From: Acidobacteriota bacterium
GTDB lineage: Bacteria; Chlamydiota; Chlamydiia; Chlamydiales; Rhabdochlamydiaceae
NCBI GenBank assembly: GCA_903970255.1
Contig: CAJCHM010000028.1
Location: 1-55,313, forward strand
Direction: 5' to 3'
Length of the DNA: 55,313 bases
Shown: piece by piece, positions 34,231 to 42,170 of the stretch
Numbering within the stretch: position 1 is the first letter of the stretch
How the letters are laid out: the number at the start of each line of letters is the position of its first letter
Translations under genes and position numbers: made by a program
The notes under the pieces: model-generated
The model's database searches: none
What the model was told of the DNA's origin: nothing
The model's input: only the letters and a program-made list of their open reading frames with translations

Positions 34231-35005
34231 CTTTTTTGTCATACCTTTCTCTCAAGCTTTTTTCCAACAACGGAAAAAGAACTCTTTTAGGTAAAAGTTT
34301 AGCTAGAGCAATGAGGCATTTGTAGCGCCAATCGATGATGGATATTGGTGTCAAGTTGTCGATCTGTTTTAAAATCAATGCCACAGCCCTTTCTTTATCG
34401 ATTGTGATCTTATCTTTTTTCTGAGGGAAACCTCCAGATGCCCTTTTCCTAAACCCCGTGTCGATTTGCCCGGGACATACAGTCAAAACGTGGACCCCCT
34501 CTCGTTTTAATTCCTCATGAATTCCCTGCGAAAAAGAGTTCACAAATGCTTTTGTAGCAGCATAAACACAGAACGTAGGATAGGACATAAAAGCGGCAGC
34601 TGAGGAAACATTGAGGATGACCCCCCTCTTTTTGGCCTGGATCATCGCCTTGGATCCCTCTAAGGTTAGTTCCATGAGAGCCTGAATATTGACCTCGATC
34701 ATCTCTTGCAGATCTAAGGTGGGATGGCATAGAGCAGGCCCATATAGGCCAAAACCTGCATTGTTGATGATCAGATCTGGAGATTGTTTGTGGATGAACT
34801 CCACAAGCTGTTTACGATCTTGGGATTTGGCAAGATCAGAACAAATGACCTGAGTGGAAGGGGGGAGATGAGAGGCTACCTTTTTAAGCTTTTCTTCATC
34901 TCTTCCAGTTAAAATCAATCCGATCCCGCGTTTGGAAAGAGCATAGCTCAATTGTTCTCCTAAGCCTGATGATGCTCCAGTAATGAGAGCAAACTTAATT
35001 AACAC
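34208..35005 (-). CDS. Short-chain dehydrogenase/reductase
   Basis: 265 residues from a GTG start that follows AAGGA. The cofactor motif is ITGASSGLG (about 9-17), the structural NNAGFG is near 80, and the catalytic Ser lies in VSSAAAF with the YAATK active-site pair nearby. It is a classical NAD(P)-dependent SDR; the substrate cannot be read from sequence. The start overlaps the end of the phosphohexomutase gene by seven bases, so both are co-transcribed. The C-terminus (LLPKRVLFPLLEKSLRERY) resembles DltE/YqjQ-like members. Confidence 0.88.
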   Translation of the reverse strand: MLIKFALITGASSGLGEQLSYALSKRGIGLILTGRDEEKLKKVASHLPPSTQVICSDLAKSQDRKQLVEFIHKQSPDLIINNAGFGLYGPALCHPTLDLQEMIEVNIQALMELTLEGSKAMIQAKKRGVILNVSSAAAFMSYPTFCVYAATKAFVNSFSQGIHEELKREGVHVLTVCPGQIDTGFRKRASGGFPQKKDKITIDKERAVALILKQIDNLTPISIIDWRYKCLIALAKLLPKRVLFPLLEKSLRERYDKKAICDRDT

Positions 35006-36765
35006 AGGGCATCCTTTTTAAGTGCTTGCATAAAGAGCTCTAAACGCCGATCGCATTCTTCAATTCCACTTTCAAGAGTTTTGAAAGAATCACAACTCAC
35101 GCCACCATAAATTTTGATCTTGGGTTCTGTGCCTGAAGGACGGATAACCAGGCGCGTTTTGTCGCTTAAGCGGTACAAGAGGACATCCGATTGGGGAAGT
35201 TCCAGTTTTTCTGTTTTTTTGGTTTCAATGTTGGTGTGTATTCCACTCATATAATCTTCGATAGAAACCACTTTGATCCCATTGATTTCCTGAAGGGGGT
35301 GTAAGCGTAGGCGGTGCATCGTTTCGATCATTTTTTCCATTCCTTCTTTTCCAGGATTGAAACTAACGCAGAGCTGTTTTTCGCGGAAGATCCCATAGGT
35401 GTTGTAGATGTGATGAAGGCGATCGATGAGTGTTTCTCCTTGTATTTTAGCATAAAGAGCAATCTGGGCAATGAGACATGAGGCAATGATCGCATCTTTG
35501 TCTCTGGCATGGGTGCCAAGGAGATATCCATACGACTCTTCTGCGCCAAAGAGAAACTCATCACCCTTTTGGGTTGTTTCCCAAAGATGGATTTTTTCTG
35601 CAATATATTTGAAGCCTGTTAAGACCTCAAAGCAATGTGTGTGATTTGCCTCTGCGATCTTTTTTAAAAGCTCTGTTGTGACAATTGTGGTGACAAAGGC
35701 CCCATTGGGAGGCATTCGATTGAGTTTGGGGAGTACTTGACATAGGAAATCTACGCAAATGGCTGCCATTTCATTCCCATTGATCAGAACCGTAACTCCT
35801 TTGTGGCTGGCGACAACTCCGATCCGATCGGCATCGGGGTCGGTGGCAAGCACAATATCGGCATCGATTTTTTTGCAGAGTTCAATCCCAAGGTTGAGGG
35901 TTTCTTTATATTCGGGATTGGGAAATTTGACAGTGGGGAAATCCCCATCTATCGTCACTTGGTTTTTCACTAGGTGCACATCGGAAAATCCCCATTCATT
36001 AAGAGCCCTTGGAACGATGGTAATCCCGGTTCCATGCAAGCTGGTATAGACAATTTTTAGGGACGATCCCTTGGCCAGATTTTGTTCCCTAAAATGCTGC
36101 AGTGGTGCAATGGCTTTGAGGTATTCCTCATCCAAGGGGAGAGTAGGAACTCTCTCTATCAGTGGGTTTTCCAACGAAGATAGTTTGACAGAATCCAAAC
36201 TTTTGAGCGCATCGACCTCCTGAACAATCCCCACATCGTGAGGTGCAACGACCTGAGCTCCATCGCTCCAGTAAACTTTATAGCCGTTGTACTCTTTGGG
36301 ATTGTGTGAGGCTGTGATCATGATCGCACCACTTGCGCCTTTAAAGCGGCAGGCAAATGAAATATAGGGGGTTGGCCGAAGTTCATTTAAGAGATAGACA
36401 TGGATGCTATTGCCGGCAAGCACTCTAGCAGCCTCTTGCGCAAATTCTATCGAATGATGGCGGCTATCATAACCAATGAGTACAGAGAGTTTGTCTGTTT
36501 TGTTTTCTTTGCGCAAATAATTGGCAAGTCCCTGAGTAGCAAGTCGAACGGTGTAGATGTTCATCCGGGCGGTTCCAGGCCCCATCACTCCACGCATGCC
36601 GCCCGTGCCAAAGGAAAGGTCGGAAAAGAACGCATCGATGAGTCCTTGCGGATCTTTTTCTTTGAGGTTGCGCACGGCTTTTTTGGTGGCCTCGTCAAAT
36701 GGACCGTTTAGCCAATAGTCGACCCGGCGTTGGATTTCTGGATTCAGTATAAGCTCATTCGACAT
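34999..36765 (-). CDS. Phosphoglucomutase/phosphomannomutase family protein
   Basis: 588 residues from the ATG at 36765, supported by AGGGGG upstream; the frame is open to 36846 but that would overlap the preceding gene. The alpha-D-phosphohexomutase signature is complete: active Ser153 in TASHNPKEYNGYK, the metal loop ATDPDADRIG, the sugar loop GAEESYGY and the phosphate loop RPSGTEPKIK. Its size and the TASHNP context match PgcA-type phosphoglucomutases. It interconverts glucose-1-phosphate and glucose-6-phosphate. It follows the glycogen synthase-branching enzyme gene by about 50 bases, linking storage polysaccharide to hexose-phosphate metabolism. Confidence 0.92.
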   Translation of the reverse strand: MSNELILNPEIQRRVDYWLNGPFDEATKKAVRNLKEKDPQGLIDAFFSDLSFGTGGMRGVMGPGTARMNIYTVRLATQGLANYLRKENKTDKLSVLIGYDSRHHSIEFAQEAARVLAGNSIHVYLLNELRPTPYISFACRFKGASGAIMITASHNPKEYNGYKVYWSDGAQVVAPHDVGIVQEVDALKSLDSVKLSSLENPLIERVPTLPLDEEYLKAIAPLQHFREQNLAKGSSLKIVYTSLHGTGITIVPRALNEWGFSDVHLVKNQVTIDGDFPTVKFPNPEYKETLNLGIELCKKIDADIVLATDPDADRIGVVASHKGVTVLINGNEMAAICVDFLCQVLPKLNRMPPNGAFVTTIVTTELLKKIAEANHTHCFEVLTGFKYIAEKIHLWETTQKGDEFLFGAEESYGYLLGTHARDKDAIIASCLIAQIALYAKIQGETLIDRLHHIYNTYGIFREKQLCVSFNPGKEGMEKMIETMHRLRLHPLQEINGIKVVSIEDYMSGIHTNIETKKTEKLELPQSDVLLYRLSDKTRLVIRPSGTEPKIKIYGGVSCDSFKTLESGIEECDRRLELFMQALKKDALC

Positions 36766-36817
36766 CAAATCCCCCTTCACTGCTTTGCAACACAATAGCA
36801 AAAGAGGGGTTATGAAT

Positions 36818-39800
36818 TCAGCAATCTTTGTGCTCTTGCAAAACAATGGTACTAAAAGCTGGAAGAGAGATCGAAAATCCTTTGGCGGTACCTTTATTTT
36901 CTTTAATCCAATGCGCCTGGTTCATTTCATCAAATTGGCCGCTTCCTCCCCATTGGGCAAGATCGGTGTTAAATACGACGTTCATTGTCATGAACTCAAC
37001 CACTTTTTCTTGTGTTAACCAGATGTTATATTCTTTAAATGATTGGTTGGAAAAATTATGGACAACAGTTAACTCATTTCCCGATTCATCTCTGCGAATA
37101 TAGCTCATGACACAGTTGTTAGAGTTGATATGCACCCACTCAAATCCGCTCAAGCAGATTCCTGCACTCCATAGACAGCGATGTTGTAAGTAGAAGGCAT
37201 TGATAGCCCGTGTCATTTCCCAAATTTCTTTGTGGCCATCTTCTTTCATCGTATCCCACTTCAGTTCGCTATTAAAATCCCATTCCGTCTTTGGAGCAAA
37301 TTCATTGCCCATAAAGTTGAGTTGTCCATTTGCAGGACAAAATGCTTGCATCGTGCGGTTCAATCTCACTTGTGCCAGCTTTTCTTCACGGGTTCCTTTT
37401 GCTCTTTCAAAAAGAGATCCTTTGCCATAAACAGTTTCATCATGAGAAATTTCTGAGAGATTATTGATTTGCCAATCATTTTCAAAAACTTCCACCAATT
37501 GTTCAAATTCCCATTTTCTGGAGTTAGAATCAGCGCCCAATATGTTCAATGCTTTATACATCCAATCGATATCCCATCGCCCATCAAATCCAAGGCCGTC
37601 ATTTTCTATTGAGTCAGTATCGTTTTTTGTATTGCGCAGTTCTAAAGAGTTCTCCGCATAGGTCAATACCCCTGGAAACTGGGAATGAGTCATTTGATTG
37701 AGTGCGCGGATGAATTCAATGCCGCCATAATTCCAATGTGTCCCATCGGGATTTGGCTTTTTGCGATCTGAGTAGGGGTTATGTAAAACCAAACAGCTAA
37801 CAGCATCTATGCGAAAACCGTCAATATGATTGGACAAGAAAAAATGTGCACTTGAAAGAAGGAAATTGCGCACATCTTCCCGGGTAAGATCGAAAACGCG
37901 AGTTCCCCATCCTAAGGTCTCTCCGTGAAAAGGGTCGAGGCTCTCAAAGAGATTGACTCCGCTAAATTCTCTCAACCCCCATTCATCCGGTGCAAAGTGA
38001 AAAGGAACAAAGTCGAGGATGATACCCAATTGCAAACTATGGAGATGATTGATGAGATACTGGAAATCTTCCAATGTGCCGTGCCTTGATGTGGGTGCAA
38101 AATAGCCCGATACTTGATATCCCCAAGAAGAGTCGCAAGGATGCTCAAAAATTCCCATTAATTCAATATGGGTATAATGCATCGCTTTACAATACTCTCC
38201 AAGTTCATGAGCCAACTCTTTGTAGTTCTTAAATGATCCATTAGAATTGCGGCGCCAGGAGGCCATATGCACTTCATAAATGTTGTGCGGTTTTTCTTCA
38301 TTTGCAGTTAGCTTCCGCTGTTGCATCCATTGGGTATCTGTCCATTTAAAACTTGTCCTGTCTGCAACAATGGAGGCGTGTTTGGGACGAAGTTCTGATG
38401 CAAAAGCAAAGGGATCTGATTTGCGCGTCACATTGTTTTTGGCATCTGCAATTTCATACTCGTAAATTGTGCCTTCCTTTGCTTGCTTTACAAAGAGTTG
38501 CCAGTTTCCACTGCCTTGACATTCCATGGCATATAGGCGCTCTTCTTCTTCATCTTTGATGACTAAATGTACTGATTTTGCACCGGGAGCTAGTAATTGG
38601 AATCTGACCCCAGCCACACGATTGCTCTGCCATACGATGTGAGCTCCATAGGTTTCATAGAGTTTTTCTTGGGGTCCTTGGCCAAAAAAATGATCTTGTG
38701 TAAGCGGAATTGGGCCATCGGTCCCAATCAAGTCGATGGTTTTAATGCCGCGTTTGCTTTTTGAAAATTCTATTGCCCTATTAAATACTCTTTCATATTG
38801 CTCAATGGGAGTTAGTCCTTGCGGAGAAGTTGTCCAACTCGAGCTCTTGGCGTGCTTCATCATCTTTTGCATCAGGGCAGTTTGTTGTTCTTTGTTCAAA
38901 GAGCGCCAGTAATCTACCGCTTTCAGGGTTGTTTCGTAGACAAGCTGGTCTTGTTCCTTAGAATTCCAACCCGACAGCCGCTCAAAGGTAAAGCCATTAA
39001 AATTGGGATCATTGAGGGAAGAAATGATCGTATCTGCCAATCCTCCTGTTGCTGTTGCCATCACAAGGGCCCCAAAAAGCCAACTTTCATATTGGACTAA
39101 ACCGCAAGGTTCAAAGTTGGAAGGAGCTACACATAATACTGCAATGGCGCGAAATAGTGGTCCAAGACCGGGAATTCCCTTTTGCACATCGCCCATTTGC
39201 ATTTTAATGCTAAAACCATCCTCTTTTCCCCGGGTAATCCACGCACTACCAAGCTTTAGGGCCTCTTCTTCCAATTTATCGAGGATATCGACCGCTATTG
39301 GATCTTCACCTACACCCATTGTGACAAATGCAGCATCTCTTTCATGCGCAGCTTGCAAAATGGAGAAGAATTTTTCCAACCCCTTTTGCGACGAATCATA
39401 CCTGCCGACATAGAGGATCAAATCTTTATCTTTCACATTAATCTGATATTTTTTTACAAATTCCGGGTAATGAACCTCAAGTGCTTTTTGGAGTTGGGTT
39501 TTAATCAGTTGTTTTTTGGCTATGATGTCTGGATCATTAGAACTAAAATTAAGGGGAGTAGGGTTCTTAGTTACGGGATCTTTCCAGCCCCTCAATACAG
39601 AGTTTTCAGAAGGATCCCATAGATCAGGATTACTTCCATTTGCAATTCCGGATAATCTACCTTTGTGGGCAATTTTTCTGACCCACGGATCTATCCCGCT
39701 ACCTAAGGCACTCTGTTGAATTTCAAGTGCAAATTTTGGAGAGACGGTGACAGTCTCATCGGCAAGCTCTATTGCATCGAGCATGACATTCATCCCCGAT

Positions 39801-41848
39801 CGATCATCTCCAAATAGAGGTAATATTTCAGCTGTTTTTCCGCCACCATAGACCCCCTGGCTTCCATAGTTGTTATTATGGATCACAAAGACAGAAGCTG
39901 GGGTTTTTCCCTCACTCCATTCATTAAAATAGCGATGGGCAATCCGATGGATGGCATAAGCGCTGTGCCAATCGTTATACAGTACAATGTCGATCTCTTT
40001 TTTGTGTTTCATGATATATTCTGAAGCTGCACTAGAAAAGTAGGCCATCCGTTTCTTTAAGCCCACCCATTTTTCAGAGGAGTCTTCTAAAACTCCATCC
40101 TCATAAATCCTTTTGGCATCGGGTAGGCTGTAATGGTTGGGGGAATTTTCATCTACCGGAGTATCTTCGAGAAAGTGAACATCCATCCCTTTATCTTTGA
40201 ACCCAAGAACGCGATCTTTTTTGATTCCTTGGGCATAAGGGTGGGAAACAATTTCAATCTCTTGCATTTGCTCGAGGATGTTCTTGGGAAGTTTATCAAA
40301 TTTAGGAAGAAGCAAAGTGACCTGATGTCCTCGGTCTGCAAGCCCCTTTGCTATTCCGAAAACCGCCTCGCCAAGCCCTCCAAATTTAAGACCGAAGACT
40401 GCACATTCATAAGCTTTTACTAACACGTGGAGTTTTTTTTCTATCTTTTGGGTTGCAGGGAAACGCTCGGCTAGCACTAGGTTTTTAGCAACAGGGCGTG
40501 CAGGTGTAGGGTCTTGAATGATTGAGTTAAATCTGGGATCAAAAGCGCGTTCAACGTTCCAGAGCATCGAATTGAGATTATTTTCGCTTTTAAGGAGGTT
40601 TAGCATACCGATCAGATCGTCAAGGAGGCACTGTTTTGAACCGGAAATATTGAGGTAAAGCATCCTAGAATAAAACTCTTGGACTTTGAGAGGATCTGCC
40701 AGCTCTTTTAAAGCATTTTCAATTTCAATTTGTTTGATTGTCGATTCCATCTTTTGCACAATAGGTTTGAGAAAGGATGTGTTTTTAAAAAATTTATTCA
40801 ATTGGTTCTGGAGTTGAGATAAATTTTTTGCGGGAAGATCTTGCTGTATTAGAGAAGATTTAAACTTTTTCAGTATTTGGATATCCTCTTGGATTTCAAA
40901 GTAAATGCAGAGTTGTTCAAGAACGCTTATGCCCGAATTATTTGTGATATGATTGAGAATATCTGGGCGCTTCCGGATTTTTTGATAGCCAAAAGTCTCC
41001 TGACCCCTTTGACCAAATGCTTGTGCTGTGATCAAAGCTAGCAAATATTGGATCTCTGGATCTAACTTTGAAAAGCATCTGAATCTAAAATATGAATCTG
41101 CTTGAGGATTTTGGCATGCAGCAGCAAAGCGACAGAAGTATTCCTTTTGAGTAGGCAGTGTGAAAAAGGCTCCAATCCAACCCAGTGTTTGCGTTGCTTT
41201 TTTCGAGATGATTGATAATAGATTCTCTTTTGAATCCAGGTCGATAATTGTTTTGCATTGGACATGACATGGTCTAGTTTCTGCTTCTCCTAGGAACTCT
41301 TCAAGAGAAGAGCTTCCTGATTGGGAAATATTTGAGAAGGAGTTATTCACAAGGAATAGCTCATAGTGAGATTCATGTTCATTTGATTTTAATAATTTAT
41401 TTCCACTAGCTGCCCCTATTTCTTCAATGATATGATCCATGATCGATTTAGCATTTTCACCACTTCCTGTCTTTTGAAGTAGGCAAAGAGCTGACTTAGC
41501 AATGCACCTTCTTCCAGAGTTGCTCTGAGCGGGTTCCGCATTTGCTTTCCAGACCAAGTACATCGCCACGTATTGCCAATGTCTTCCCAATTGGTTAAAT
41601 AATTTGAGGAAATCCCGCTGATTTCCGTTGCAGCTTTGCAATGCCTCTTTAAGTTTTATTGCATAGTCCAATGAATTTTTATTTGATTGAAGAGTGATTT
41701 TTTTCGAGTCATGCCCATTCAAAGAATTAAGTTCTTTAAACTTTTTTTTAATTCTTAATGAAAATAAACTTGCACCATCTTGAATAGAATGCGTTCTATT
41801 TTTATTTTCATGATAATTTAATTTTTTGTTATTTTCTATTTTAATCAT
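36818..41848 (-). CDS. Giant fusion: unknown N-terminal domain, glycogen synthase, glycogen branching enzyme
   Basis: 1676 residues in one uninterrupted frame. Residues 1-465 are helical and unrecognised. Residues 470-1030 are a GT5 glycogen synthase: KFGGLGEAVFG with the ADP-glucose-binding Lys488, VFVIHNNNYGSQGVYGG, ETVTVSPKFALEI, YVGRYDSSQKGLEKF and NFEPCGLVQYE. Residues 1065-1676 are a GlgB: CBM48 domain from about 1066, then GH13_9 with FVPFHFAPDEW, nucleophile D1348 in GFRIDAVS, acid/base E1399 in YAENS, and SHDETVYGKGS. All catalytic residues of both enzymes are present, so chain elongation and branching would be physically coupled. From memory, a GlgA-GlgB fusion has been reported in Waddliaceae/Criblamydiaceae. 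It sits between a second glgB and the phosphohexomutase gene. Confidence 0.93.
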   Translation of the reverse strand: MIKIENNKKLNYHENKNRTHSIQDGASLFSLRIKKKFKELNSLNGHDSKKITLQSNKNSLDYAIKLKEALQSCNGNQRDFLKLFNQLGRHWQYVAMYLVWKANAEPAQSNSGRRCIAKSALCLLQKTGSGENAKSIMDHIIEEIGAASGNKLLKSNEHESHYELFLVNNSFSNISQSGSSSLEEFLGEAETRPCHVQCKTIIDLDSKENLLSIISKKATQTLGWIGAFFTLPTQKEYFCRFAAACQNPQADSYFRFRCFSKLDPEIQYLLALITAQAFGQRGQETFGYQKIRKRPDILNHITNNSGISVLEQLCIYFEIQEDIQILKKFKSSLIQQDLPAKNLSQLQNQLNKFFKNTSFLKPIVQKMESTIKQIEIENALKELADPLKVQEFYSRMLYLNISGSKQCLLDDLIGMLNLLKSENNLNSMLWNVERAFDPRFNSIIQDPTPARPVAKNLVLAERFPATQKIEKKLHVLVKAYECAVFGLKFGGLGEAVFGIAKGLADRGHQVTLLLPKFDKLPKNILEQMQEIEIVSHPYAQGIKKDRVLGFKDKGMDVHFLEDTPVDENSPNHYSLPDAKRIYEDGVLEDSSEKWVGLKKRMAYFSSAASEYIMKHKKEIDIVLYNDWHSAYAIHRIAHRYFNEWSEGKTPASVFVIHNNNYGSQGVYGGGKTAEILPLFGDDRSGMNVMLDAIELADETVTVSPKFALEIQQSALGSGIDPWVRKIAHKGRLSGIANGSNPDLWDPSENSVLRGWKDPVTKNPTPLNFSSNDPDIIAKKQLIKTQLQKALEVHYPEFVKKYQINVKDKDLILYVGRYDSSQKGLEKFFSILQAAHERDAAFVTMGVGEDPIAVDILDKLEEEALKLGSAWITRGKEDGFSIKMQMGDVQKGIPGLGPLFRAIAVLCVAPSNFEPCGLVQYESWLFGALVMATATGGLADTIISSLNDPNFNGFTFERLSGWNSKEQDQLVYETTLKAVDYWRSLNKEQQTALMQKMMKHAKSSSWTTSPQGLTPIEQYERVFNRAIEFSKSKRGIKTIDLIGTDGPIPLTQDHFFGQGPQEKLYETYGAHIVWQSNRVAGVRFQLLAPGAKSVHLVIKDEEEERLYAMECQGSGNWQLFVKQAKEGTIYEYEIADAKNNVTRKSDPFAFASELRPKHASIVADRTSFKWTDTQWMQQRKLTANEEKPHNIYEVHMASWRRNSNGSFKNYKELAHELGEYCKAMHYTHIELMGIFEHPCDSSWGYQVSGYFAPTSRHGTLEDFQYLINHLHSLQLGIILDFVPFHFAPDEWGLREFSGVNLFESLDPFHGETLGWGTRVFDLTREDVRNFLLSSAHFFLSNHIDGFRIDAVSCLVLHNPYSDRKKPNPDGTHWNYGGIEFIRALNQMTHSQFPGVLTYAENSLELRNTKNDTDSIENDGLGFDGRWDIDWMYKALNILGADSNSRKWEFEQLVEVFENDWQINNLSEISHDETVYGKGSLFERAKGTREEKLAQVRLNRTMQAFCPANGQLNFMGNEFAPKTEWDFNSELKWDTMKEDGHKEIWEMTRAINAFYLQHRCLWSAGICLSGFEWVHINSNNCVMSYIRRDESGNELTVVHNFSNQSFKEYNIWLTQEKVVEFMTMNVVFNTDLAQWGGSGQFDEMNQAHWIKENKGTAKGFSISLPAFSTIVLQEHKDC

Positions 41849-42170
41849 ATATTTCTTGTTGTTTTATTATTTATTATATTAGACTTTAATATTTAAGTAA
41901 ATCGTAATTTTATATTTATAATATTATTAAATTAATATAATAATTTTTTGATTAATCTATAAAAAAAGGAGGCGGGGCGAGATGCGGAGCGCAGCGAGGT
42001 TTTGTGAATTTTGACTTATGCCCCGATCTGCCATAAACTTGGAATTTGGGCCGATCGGGGTATACTTCGAATCATGTTCCTGTTTAGGGAGGGAATTGCA
42101 AAACTTAGCTTCCCGTTTTTAGGGGATCGTGGTCTAAGTTTGCAATTCCCTTGATGAATTCAGTCATTTT
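41849..42170. other. Intergenic region upstream of the glgA-glgB fusion
   Basis: The first 110 bases are extremely AT-rich and should contain the promoter of the fusion gene. A GC-rich patch (41970-42000) and CGATCGGGGTATAC (42052-42065), similar to the palindrome at 19440-19461, follow. The last part is a family D hairpin. No ORF is supported. Confidence 0.45.
42090..42151. repeat. Palindromic repeat family D, copy 2
   Basis: AGGGAATTGCAAAACTTAG (42090-42108) pairs with CTAAGTTTGCAATTCCCT (42134-42151) with one bulge. It lies just past the 3' end of the second glgB gene and could terminate it, but no T-run follows on the minus strand. Confidence 0.75.
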
